Of a DNA stretch of 64,000 nt, positions 27,347 through 35,203 are shown one piece after another; the first letter of the stretch is position 1; the number at the start of each line of letters is the position of its first letter. Location: assembly GCF_030160655.1 (NCBI RefSeq), contig NZ_BSOT01000005.1, positions 1,755,546-1,819,545 on the forward strand, in the 5' to 3' direction. This DNA comes from Agaribacter marinus (GTDB lineage: Bacteria > Pseudomonadota > Gammaproteobacteria > Enterobacterales > Alteromonadaceae). A program made the translations under genes and the position numbers. The notes beneath the pieces were generated by a model. It saw only the letters and a list, made by a program, of their open reading frames with translations. It ran no database searches and had not been told where the DNA came from.

Positions 27347-27928
27347 TTAAAAATTTAAGCGAATCCCAGTGTAAATAGCGGCAGCAGAATACCCCTGCTC
27401 GCCTTTCACCCACTCTATTTCAGTTCTAAAGATTGTAGAGTGATGTATGTAAAAATCAAAACCTAGCCCAATTTGCCCCGCTAAGATTGTCTCATCAAAT
27501 GCGCATAAGTCACCTAGGGGTCTTGCAGTATTTACAAGTGGTGCATTGCATGCATCCGACGTTGGCATTGACTCTAACGTTGTATCTATGGATAAGGCAC
27601 CAAGTCGATAAAATAGTTCACCATACTTGCCTTGTGCCTTCCCTAAAAATGAGAGGAATAAGGCTGAATATTCGGTATTGGGTTCCCCATTAAGGTCAGG
27701 GACCTTTCCCGCGTTGTCTTCACCTAAAGACTGAAAACCAGCTTCAAGATACCAACTCGAACTAAGTTCGTAACCTAAGGCAAATTTATACGACGCACTA
27801 TCAAGCTCAATATTTTCTAGCTCATTTTGAGAGTAGCCTACAGATACTACGGTATAAAATGCTTCATCAGCATGTGCAATGACCGTAGAAACCAAGAACA
27901 AAACGACTGCAAAGAAGTGAGTTTTCAT
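27347..27928 (-). CDS. Small outer-membrane beta-barrel protein
   Basis: 193 residues. Signal peptide ending AHADEA (~residue 20), then about eight amphipathic strands (YTVVSVGYSQNELEN, YKFALGYELSSSWYLEAGFQSL) and a C-terminal AAIYTGIRLNF ending in aromatic Phe, as in OmpA/OmpW-like barrels. The two cysteines near residues 127 and 137 may form a loop disulfide. It lies nine bases after the larger outer-membrane gene and probably belongs to the same transcript. Confidence 0.75.
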   Translation of the reverse strand: MKTHFFAVVLFLVSTVIAHADEAFYTVVSVGYSQNELENIELDSASYKFALGYELSSSWYLEAGFQSLGEDNAGKVPDLNGEPNTEYSALFLSFLGKAQGKYGELFYRLGALSIDTTLESMPTSDACNAPLVNTARPLGDLCAFDETILAGQIGLGFDFYIHHSTIFRTEIEWVKGEQGYSAAAIYTGIRLNF

Positions 27929-27936
27929 ATTAAATC

Positions 27937-29166
27937 CTAGAAAAAGTATTCTAACTGAATACTAAGATGGTCATCCCGTCGAATCGCATACGTCGGGTCA
28001 TTTGGCGTATCACTGGAAAAAAAGTAGCCGTTGACTTCTAAACGCCAGTTCTGACTGAAGCGTGTAGAGCCTTCTATAAAAGCCGAATAACTATCGCTTT
28101 CATCTAAATCCTGCACAAAACCAAATAAAAACTCCGTACCTGAAAAATCGTTCATGAGAAAACGTGCGCCAAGCATCAAATCGTTTTGTCCGAATACCGC
28201 GGGGTTGTTTTCGCGTTCATCAAATTGGTGTTCCATCAGAATACCTAAATCGTAACCGCTACTAAAAATATCTACCAATGTATACTCAAACCCTGCAACA
28301 TATGCAGAGTATTCCTCCTCTAAACGTTTCGCTGACAGCGCTTCTAGTTTAAATAACCAGCCATTCGCTACGTATAATGCATCAATACTCGCCTGCTGCA
28401 ATTGAGGATAAAAACTGGCTAATGATGTTTGCATACTAACAACAGCATCTTCTTCTGGCCTAAAAAATACGTCGGGCACCCTGTCTGTGCCGTCAAAATA
28501 GGAGACACCTAGTTCTAATGAGCCGATACTCTGCTGCCACCGGACTGCATAGTCGACATTCGTTTCTTCGTCATCAGATTCGTACTGCACAAAGTCGGTA
28601 TCCATCGGAAATGGCGCACGTAAACGGCCTTCAACACCAGAAAAGGTACGCTCTCTAAAGTAAGGCAACACGTAAACACTAATATAACCAGAATCAAGCA
28701 AATAGCGAACATCAAGCATCGGCTGTCCAAGCTTGTCTTCAGTATCAATCGATTCGACGAGGTCAGTCTGATTGATAATATCTACCAAATGCAAAGATTC
28801 AGTTTGTCCCCAAAATACTTTTCCAATGCCGGCTCTTACTTCAAACTTATCAAAATACGCGGCATACATTGCCTCACGGATATCCGCATGACTGCGTTCT
28901 GCGTCTCGTTGATCGATGCGAGCAAATGGCGAAAAAGTAAATACACCATTCTCTCCCACACTTGTTTCTAATTGCGGTGCAAGTGCAATAGATAGCTGGC
29001 TTTGGGTTTGAAATGGATACAATGCATCTTGGAAAAAATAACGCTGTTGTAAGCTAGCACTGCCAGAGTATGTAATATCAGCGGATGCATGTATGCTAAA
29101 CACTGAACTGAGTAAACTTGCACCAACGCCAAAATACGTGGCCAAGCGAGTAACATTCTGCTTCAT
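27937..29166 (-). CDS. Outer-membrane protein linked to an outer-membrane lipoprotein-sorting homologue
   Basis: 409 residues. Signal peptide ending IHASA (~residue 28) and many amphipathic strands; the C-terminus HLSIQLEYFF is a typical barrel terminal strand. Residues ~95-160 (FEVRAGIGKVFWGQTESLHL, IINQTDLVESIDTEDKLGQP) are characteristic of DUF1302-like barrels that accompany outer-membrane lipoprotein-sorting and RND (MMPL) genes. It sits three bases after such a sorting homologue. No RND gene is adjacent here. Confidence 0.75.
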   Translation of the reverse strand: MKQNVTRLATYFGVGASLLSSVFSIHASADITYSGSASLQQRYFFQDALYPFQTQSQLSIALAPQLETSVGENGVFTFSPFARIDQRDAERSHADIREAMYAAYFDKFEVRAGIGKVFWGQTESLHLVDIINQTDLVESIDTEDKLGQPMLDVRYLLDSGYISVYVLPYFRERTFSGVEGRLRAPFPMDTDFVQYESDDEETNVDYAVRWQQSIGSLELGVSYFDGTDRVPDVFFRPEEDAVVSMQTSLASFYPQLQQASIDALYVANGWLFKLEALSAKRLEEEYSAYVAGFEYTLVDIFSSGYDLGILMEHQFDERENNPAVFGQNDLMLGARFLMNDFSGTEFLFGFVQDLDESDSYSAFIEGSTRFSQNWRLEVNGYFFSSDTPNDPTYAIRRDDHLSIQLEYFF

Positions 29167-29169
29167 AAC

Positions 29170-29973
29170 TTAACGCGCCCTTCTTAATGCATTTTTATCA
29201 AAATCCTGCTCATCCAAGCCCGTTTTAAACGTTATCTCACTAGTAAGAAGTGTTGTACTTTTGCCGGTTTGTTCATTATCCATATCTGCTCTTAATGCTC
29301 GCCAATATTTACCTTCGTATTGTTCGTATTCATCCATCGTCAATACTTTAAGCAATGCATCTTTTCTGTCATAGAATTCTATTTTATGCACACGGTAGTG
29401 TTCTTTATCTACCCATGCAATTTGCTTTTTGTAGCCTGAATACTTATCTACTGGAACTTGCTCTACCACAAAGCACTCGATGTCATTAAATGTATCGTCT
29501 TCTAAATAAGCAAACGTGAATTTTTCGATTTCGAAAGATGCCATATCCTCATATGCAAATTCACTTCCCATAAAAGGACCTGACTTGTTTCTCGTTGCAA
29601 TACGTTTTACTCGCTTAATCGCGGGTAAGTAAATCCATTGGTCGTCAGGACCAACAGCATGAGAAAAACTTAAGAATGCTGTGCCTGCAACGTCTCTAGG
29701 TTGGTCAAAAATGGTGAGGGACTTATCACCATCATCCAAGACCTCTAAGGTCTTGACTCGAATGTCTCGTACGGATTCACGACCATCTGGCGACCGCAAA
29801 ATCATTTGCGTATTAGCTAAAGTGTCTATCCACCCTTCATCACGCTTTTTCATTTCTTTTGCTATTTCTAGCCCTTTCTCCGCATCACGGGCGCTTACAT
29901 GTTCGCTTGCCAACACAACACAACATAGTAAAACCGTTTTAACAACCCAATTGACGTTCATAAAATTTCTCAT
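29170..29973 (-). CDS. Outer-membrane lipoprotein-sorting protein (LolA/LolB-like fold, COG2834 type)
   Basis: 267 residues. Signal peptide ending SARDA (~residue 28), then GLEIAKEMKKRDEGWIDTLA, the phrase WIYLPAIKRVKRIATRNKSG and FMGSEFAYEDM, all diagnostic of the periplasmic family usually encoded with RND/MMPL exporters. It probably carries a hydrophobic or lipid-like cargo. The ATG at 29961 (Met5), preceded by GAGAA, may be the true start instead of 29973. It begins a three-gene minus-strand operon with two outer-membrane proteins. Confidence 0.82.
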   Translation of the reverse strand: MRNFMNVNWVVKTVLLCCVVLASEHVSARDAEKGLEIAKEMKKRDEGWIDTLANTQMILRSPDGRESVRDIRVKTLEVLDDGDKSLTIFDQPRDVAGTAFLSFSHAVGPDDQWIYLPAIKRVKRIATRNKSGPFMGSEFAYEDMASFEIEKFTFAYLEDDTFNDIECFVVEQVPVDKYSGYKKQIAWVDKEHYRVHKIEFYDRKDALLKVLTMDEYEQYEGKYWRALRADMDNEQTGKSTTLLTSEITFKTGLDEQDFDKNALRRAR

Positions 29974-30255
29974 TATTTATTTGATTAACACGAAAACATC
30001 GCCCAATGGCGTCAGCTACTGCTTGTCTAGTTCACACAGTTGTTAACGGCATATTGGAAAAAACGTTAAGGGTTCTATTACTAAGATTATTTACGTCTGA
30101 TGAATCTTTGCCATACGCGCGCAACAAAACCTTATATGACACGTCTGTTATGCCCTCAATGATTTACCAACTTTGGATACCTTGGTATCTATTTTCATAC
30201 GAAAAAATGAATATCACAGGCTTACACTTGATGAACAATTTTTAAGCAGTATTTT
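29974..30255. other. Intergenic region, no supported gene
   Basis: This stretch between the divergent lipoprotein-sorting and fadE genes contains an open frame (30006-30245, 79 codons) without a convincing ribosome site, family signature or start context. I treat it as non-coding. It must contain the promoter for the minus-strand operon, which I could not pinpoint; the fadE promoter and operator lie at its right end. Confidence 0.5.
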
Positions 30256-30285
30256 TTGACCTGCTGTTAATTTTATGTTTATATG
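30256..30285 (+). promoter_or_regulatory. Sigma-70 promoter candidate for fadE
   Basis: TTGACC (30256-30261), 18-base spacer, TATATG (30280-30285). The start point would fall near 30292, so the FadR-like site at 30295-30311 would overlap or directly follow it, as expected for repression. Confidence 0.4.
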
Positions 30286-30294
30286 TACGAAACC

Positions 30295-30311
30295 AACTGG
30301 TCAGATGAGCG
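30295..30311 (+). promoter_or_regulatory. FadR-like operator upstream of fadE
   Basis: AACTGGTCAGATGAGCG matches the gammaproteobacterial FadR palindrome (AACTGGTCNGACCAGTT) at 13 of 17 positions, with the left half site TGGTC perfect. It lies 14 bases before the ATG and next to the predicted start point. FadR represses beta-oxidation genes until long-chain acyl-CoA binds it. fadR is not in this window. Confidence 0.55.
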
Positions 30312-30324
30312 GATAAGTTAAATT

Positions 30325-32568
30325 ATGAGTATTAGAACTAGCCTTAAAAAAGTATTACCCCCAATTTCGGTGACTGAACAAGAAGCCCTAGATGCTGGTG
30401 ATGTATGGATTGAGTCTTCTATCTATCAAGGCAAGCCAGATATGCATGCATTACGCCAAATACCACAAGGAAAGTTATCCGCTGACGAACAAGCTTTTAT
30501 TGAAGGCCCCGTGCAAAAGCTACTCGAAATGATTGATGATTTTGAGTTACAAAATAGTCAACATATTCCCGATGAAATACTACAATTTATTGGTAACGAA
30601 AAATTCTTCTCCATGATCATTCCAAAGAAATTTGGTGGATTAGAGTTTAGCCCTTATGCAAACTCTACAATTGTTGCAACAATCGCGGCAAAGAGTTCAG
30701 CAATTGCTGTGACAGTAATGGTGCCGAATAGCCTTGGTCCAGGTGAGTTACTTATGCACTACGGTACTGAGGAACAGCAAAATCAGTGGCTCCCCAAGCT
30801 AGCCATTGGCAAGGATATCCCTTGTTTTGCGTTGACTAGCCCTGAAGCTGGCTCTGATGCAGGTGCCATTCCTGACGCAGGCATTGTCACCAAAGGTAAA
30901 TGGGAAGGCCAAGAAGTTATCGGCCTTAGAGTCTCATGGGATAAGCGCTATATTACCTTAGCGCCAATCGCGACAGTATTAGGCTTAGCCTTTAAAGTTT
31001 TCGATCCTGACCAACTACTGGGAGAAAAACTTGAGCTGGGTATCACTTGCGCACTCTTACCTAAATCACACCCTGGTGTAGAGCTCGGTAATCGTCACGA
31101 CCCGATGGGCGCGACTTTCTACAATGGCACTACCCGAGGTAAGGACGTATTCATTCCAATGGACTTCATCATCGGTGGCCAGAAGAATATTGGCAAAGGT
31201 TGGCAAATGTTAGTGAGCTGTCTTGGTGCAGGTCGCGGTATATCGTTACCTGCGATGGGCGTGGCTTCGGCACAATCAGCATTTAAGTCAACTGCCGAGT
31301 ACTCATTTGTGCGCGAGCAATTTGGCGTACCAATTGGTCGTTTTGAAGGCATTCAAGAAAAGTTAGCTGATATTGCGGGAAAAACGTTCTTAGTCGAATC
31401 CATGCGAGTACTTACCACTGAAGGCCTTGGTGAAGGTATTAAACCATCTGTCGTAACAGCGATTGCAAAGTACCATATGACGGAAATAGGCAGAGACGTA
31501 TGTAACTCGGCCATGGACGTTCAAGCAGGTAAAGCAATTCAACGCGGCCCGCAAAATACACTAGCGAATTGTTATACTGCTCAGCCAATTGCGATTACTG
31601 TAGAAGGTGCAAACATCCTTACCCGAAATCTAATGATTTTTGGTCAAGGTGCCATGCGTTGTCACCCATACTTGAAGCAAATGGTAGATTTAATACATAG
31701 CGATGACTCATCTGCGGACGAAGCATTTAATAAAGTATTAGCTAAAACAGTCAAATTCAGTGTGAAAAACGCATTGCGCAGTTTGGTAAACAGCTATTTG
31801 CCGTTCATGCGAAATACTGATTCTAGTTTATTAGAAGTGCGGCCTTATGAGCGCAGATTAAACGCAATGTCCGCAAAATTAGCGCCGTTAGCAGATTTGT
31901 CTTTACTGGTACTAGGTGGCGATTTGAAAAAAGCAGAATTATTGTCCGCCCGATTAGGAGACGTAATAAGTCATGTGTACGGTGGTATGGCGGCTATTCG
32001 CTATTACGAACAAAAAGTAGAAAACCGACAAGAAGCATTACCTTACTTTAAATATGCAATGGAGTGGTCGCTATCCCAAGCAGAGCAAGCAATTAGTAAT
32101 TTTGTCGCAAATTTCCCGCATATGCCGACGCGTTTATTAATGAAAGTACTCACAAATAATTATACTGGCGCAAGCAGAAAAATCAGTGACGACCTCATCA
32201 GAGAATTGTCTACCGCGGCACTACAAGATTCCAGTATTAAGCAACAATTGTCTCATTTAATTCGAAAAGTAGCAGGCGATGGAAACGATATTAATGAGCA
32301 AGCATTTAAGGCAAAGCATGCAGCAATGCCACTACTATCTAAAGTGCAAAAAGCTCTGAAAGCAGCACCGGTAATACCATTTTTGTCTTTCGAAAATGCA
32401 GTAAATAAACTTCAAGAACGCGGCGCGTTAAATGAGACTGAAGTAACGACTTTACTGGAGTACAACGAAAAACGTAAGTTGGCGGTCAGAGTGGACGAAT
32501 TTACCTTTGACCTTGAACCTTTAATTACGCAGGATGGTACGGAACAAAACCCAGCTGACGCCGCTTAG
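30325..32568 (+). CDS. fadE: Acyl-CoA dehydrogenase, FadE type
   Basis: 747 residues. Acyl-CoA dehydrogenase core from about 80 to 480: CFALTSPEAGSDAGAIPD, GRGISLPAMGVASAQSAFKS, REQFGVPIGRFEGIQEKLAD and VEGANILTRNLMIFGQGAMR; residues ~490-740 are the FadE-specific C-terminal extension (DUF1974). It performs the first step of fatty acid beta-oxidation. E. coli FadE is about 814 residues with hydrophobic N-terminal segments; these are missing here and the protein starts directly at the soluble part, so it should be peripheral or cytoplasmic. Confidence 0.95.
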   Translation: MSIRTSLKKVLPPISVTEQEALDAGDVWIESSIYQGKPDMHALRQIPQGKLSADEQAFIEGPVQKLLEMIDDFELQNSQHIPDEILQFIGNEKFFSMIIPKKFGGLEFSPYANSTIVATIAAKSSAIAVTVMVPNSLGPGELLMHYGTEEQQNQWLPKLAIGKDIPCFALTSPEAGSDAGAIPDAGIVTKGKWEGQEVIGLRVSWDKRYITLAPIATVLGLAFKVFDPDQLLGEKLELGITCALLPKSHPGVELGNRHDPMGATFYNGTTRGKDVFIPMDFIIGGQKNIGKGWQMLVSCLGAGRGISLPAMGVASAQSAFKSTAEYSFVREQFGVPIGRFEGIQEKLADIAGKTFLVESMRVLTTEGLGEGIKPSVVTAIAKYHMTEIGRDVCNSAMDVQAGKAIQRGPQNTLANCYTAQPIAITVEGANILTRNLMIFGQGAMRCHPYLKQMVDLIHSDDSSADEAFNKVLAKTVKFSVKNALRSLVNSYLPFMRNTDSSLLEVRPYERRLNAMSAKLAPLADLSLLVLGGDLKKAELLSARLGDVISHVYGGMAAIRYYEQKVENRQEALPYFKYAMEWSLSQAEQAISNFVANFPHMPTRLLMKVLTNNYTGASRKISDDLIRELSTAALQDSSIKQQLSHLIRKVAGDGNDINEQAFKAKHAAMPLLSKVQKALKAAPVIPFLSFENAVNKLQERGALNETEVTTLLEYNEKRKLAVRVDEFTFDLEPLITQDGTEQNPADAA

Positions 32569-32588
32569 TTGTCAGTACTATTATTTAG

Positions 32589-32620
32589 CCACGTATTGTT
32601 TAAACCACGTATTATTTAAA
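32589..32620. repeat. Two tandem 16-bp repeats downstream of fadE
   Basis: CCACGTATTGTTTAAA (32589-32604) and CCACGTATTATTTAAA (32605-32620) differ by one base. A third, weaker 16-base unit (32621-32636) runs into the terminator. The repeats may come from local duplication; no function is evident. Confidence 0.6.
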
Positions 32621-32624
32621 CCAA

Positions 32625-32652
32625 GGGTATGTTTAACGACATACCCTTTTTT
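32625..32652 (+). terminator. Intrinsic terminator of fadE
   Basis: GGGTATGT (32625-32632), loop TTAACG, ACATACCC (32639-32646), followed by six T. A perfect 8-bp stem and U-tract 57 bases after the fadE stop. The rest of the gap to tdk (32653-32855) shows nothing I can assign. Confidence 0.9.
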
Positions 32653-32855
32653 ATTGAAGCCTGATCATATACGATTAACGTAACTTATGGCGGCTAAACA
32701 CCTTCACTACGCCTAGATTACACTTACTTCAAGTCTGAAGTGTTTGATGCCCCGGTAGTTTTTACTGTAGGCTTAGTATGTATAAACATATCGAAATCAG
32801 CTCAATCTATTAAGTAACATAGTGTTGGGAACGAAATACGTAGGCAAAATGGTCA

Positions 32856-33437
32856 ATGGCGCAGTTATATTTTTATTATTCAGCAATGAATGCAGGAAAA
32901 TCGACATCACTCCTTCAATCCGCATACAATTATCAAGAGCGAGGCATGGCAGTAAAGTTATTCACAGCTGCTTTTGACGATAGGTTTGGAAAAGGGAAAA
33001 TTGCGTCTAGAATTGGGTTATCAGCGCCCGCTGAATTATACGAAAATACGAGTGACTTGTACGAAATTACCAAACGCAGTCACCAGACAAAACCACTTGG
33101 TTGTGTATTTATAGACGAAGCACAATTTTTAACTAGATCACAAGTAAAACAGTGCTTAAATATTGTCGATCAATTGAATATTCCAGTACTCGCTTACGGA
33201 CTGCGCACAGACTTTAAAGGGGAAACCTTTGAAGGCAGCCACTACCTCCTTGCATGGGCCGACAAACTTACCGAACTGAAAACGGTCTGTCATTGCGGCA
33301 GAAAAGCTAATTTTGTTGCCCGCACCGACCAAGATGGCAATGCCATCAACGACGGTGACCAAGTTGATATTGGCGGGAATGACAAATATGTTTCTCTCTG
33401 TAGACGGCATTATGCAGAACAAACAAACTTCTATTAA
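32856..33437 (+). CDS. tdk: Thymidine kinase
   Basis: 193 residues, the normal length of type II thymidine kinases. P-loop SAMNAGKST (~residues 8-16), Walker B-like VFIDEAQFL (~87-95), a lasso/zinc region with CHCGRKANF (~146-154) and a final CRRHY that complete the Cys/His zinc site. It phosphorylates thymidine to dTMP in the salvage pathway. Followed 32 bases later by an SDR gene on the same strand. Confidence 0.97.
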   Translation: MAQLYFYYSAMNAGKSTSLLQSAYNYQERGMAVKLFTAAFDDRFGKGKIASRIGLSAPAELYENTSDLYEITKRSHQTKPLGCVFIDEAQFLTRSQVKQCLNIVDQLNIPVLAYGLRTDFKGETFEGSHYLLAWADKLTELKTVCHCGRKANFVARTDQDGNAINDGDQVDIGGNDKYVSLCRRHYAEQTNFY

Positions 33438-33469
33438 GACAATATGTCGACAAATGGCAAAACCTTGTA

Positions 33470-34216
33470 ATGCGTAAAAACATTATTATTACCGGCGCAA
33501 GTTCGGGCTTAGGCGAAGGCATGGCAAAAGCGTTTGCCAAACGCGGCAGAAATTTAGGTCTATGTGCCAGAAGATTAGACCGTTTAGAGGTCCTCAAAGC
33601 GGATTTATTGCAGATAAACCCTGACATCATCGTACATACACAAGCCCTAGACGTTAACAATCATGACGCTGTATTTAGGGTATTTAATCAATTTCGGAAA
33701 GATTTCGGTGTAGTAGACAGAGTATTTGTTAACGCCGGCATCGGCAAAGGTGGTGCTATTGGTGCCGGTCATTTCAAAGAAAATAAAGAAACCTTTTTAA
33801 CGAATGCGGTATCTGCACTTGCACAGTGCGAAGCAGCGGTTGAAATTTTCAGGGCACAAAATCATGGTCATTTAGTCACAATATCATCGGTCGGTGCAGT
33901 ACGAGGCTTTCCCGGACTAATGAACGTGTACGCTGCCAGTAAAGCTGCGCTATCATCTTTAAGTGAAGGTTTGCAAATAGAGCTACTACACACGCCTATT
34001 CAAGTGAGCACCATCCACCCAGGCTTTATTCGAACCCCAATGAATGAAGAGGCGAAAAGTCTGCCTTTTGCGGTCAATATAGAAACCGGCTGCAATGCCA
34101 TAGTAAACGCGATAGAAAAGGAAATAAAAAATGCTTACGTACCGTTTTGGCCATGGGCCTTATTACATTACTTATTACGTATTGCACCACTAAATATATT
34201 GAGAAAACTAAGCTAA
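33470..34216 (+). CDS. SDR family oxidoreductase
   Basis: 248 residues. Cofactor motif TGASSGLGEGMA near residue 8, NAGIG-type motif VNAGIGKGG (~90), catalytic ISSVGAVRG with Ser and YAASKAAL with Tyr-X3-Lys (~155-165), and HPGFIRTPM. A classical short-chain dehydrogenase/reductase; the arginine pair after the first motif suggests NADP(H). The last ~30 residues are hydrophobic (WPWALLHYLLRIAPL) and may be a membrane-associating tail. Substrate unknown. Confidence 0.9.
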   Translation: MRKNIIITGASSGLGEGMAKAFAKRGRNLGLCARRLDRLEVLKADLLQINPDIIVHTQALDVNNHDAVFRVFNQFRKDFGVVDRVFVNAGIGKGGAIGAGHFKENKETFLTNAVSALAQCEAAVEIFRAQNHGHLVTISSVGAVRGFPGLMNVYAASKAALSSLSEGLQIELLHTPIQVSTIHPGFIRTPMNEEAKSLPFAVNIETGCNAIVNAIEKEIKNAYVPFWPWALLHYLLRIAPLNILRKLS

Positions 34217-34290
34217 GCTGTTTATTGTCGTGTTATCTTATTGCAGCGTTATGCATCTGAGCACTTAAACAAACGAATGGTTAATATTTA

Positions 34291-35157
34291 ATGCAAAGTT
34301 CCATATTTACCGAATTGCTATTACCTGCCCTACTCGCGTTTATTATGTTTGGCATGGGCTTAAGTTTAAAGCCTGAAGATTTTTCACGCTTATTTAAAGC
34401 CCCAAAAGCTGTTGCGCTCGGTTTAATTGGGCAAATGCTGCTGCTTCCACTGATGGCATTTTGCTTAGCTATCTATTTAGACGCGTCTCCAGAAACAGCT
34501 ATAGGCATGATGATTCTAGCCGCCTGTCCAGGCGGCACTTCATCTAATCTATTTAGTCACATAGCAAAAGCAAACTTAGCACTATCAGTATCACTGACCG
34601 CAATTACTACTGTCATCTGTGTCGTTTCAACCCCTTGGTTAATTAAATTTGCTATAGAATACTTCTCTCAAGGTGAACCAATACAATTTTCTTTACTCAG
34701 CACATCCTTAAGTCTCATTATGATTTCATTGGTGCCTGTCAGTGTTGGCATGCTGGTGAGGAACAAAAAACCCAAATTTGCGGCAATGGCAGAACCTAAA
34801 TTTCGTGTCTTTTCTCTAGTATTCATGGTGGTCATCATTGGTTTAGTTGCTTGGAAAGAAAGAGCCGTAATACAGCTAGCCTTTCCAGATATTTTTTTCT
34901 ATGCCTTAATCCTCAATCTGTCTGCAACTTTGCTTGGTGTCATTATCGCTAGACTGGGCAAACTAAACAGTAAAGATGGCATAACGCTGGGGATTGAAAT
35001 TGGCACACAAAACGGCACGATGGCGATTTTAATTGCGCTTAGTTTTATTCAAGAACCGGCCTACTCCGTCGCACCGGCTGTGTACGGCATACTAATGTAT
35101 ATTGGGGCCATATCGCTCGTCTTGTATTCGAAGAAATTTGCTATTGAAAAAGCCTGA
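34291..35157 (+). CDS. Bile acid:sodium symporter family (BASS) transporter
   Basis: 288 residues with about nine membrane segments. FIMFGMGLSLKPEDF near the N-terminus, LAACPGGTSSNLFSHIAKAN (~residues 77-96) and EIGTQNGTMAILIAL (~235-250) are the conserved sodium-binding and crossover regions of BASS/YocS proteins. It is a sodium-coupled organic anion symporter; substrate not predictable. Confidence 0.92.
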   Translation: MQSSIFTELLLPALLAFIMFGMGLSLKPEDFSRLFKAPKAVALGLIGQMLLLPLMAFCLAIYLDASPETAIGMMILAACPGGTSSNLFSHIAKANLALSVSLTAITTVICVVSTPWLIKFAIEYFSQGEPIQFSLLSTSLSLIMISLVPVSVGMLVRNKKPKFAAMAEPKFRVFSLVFMVVIIGLVAWKERAVIQLAFPDIFFYALILNLSATLLGVIIARLGKLNSKDGITLGIEIGTQNGTMAILIALSFIQEPAYSVAPAVYGILMYIGAISLVLYSKKFAIEKA

Positions 35158-35203
35158 CGATTAACACAGACTAGAAGCACTTACAGTCAGCCAATAGCGT
35201 TTC

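Noticed and set aside
30006-30245. 79-codon open frame between the lipoprotein-sorting gene and fadE
   Set aside because: No ribosome site, signal, domain or conserved-looking composition; it lies in the shared promoter region.
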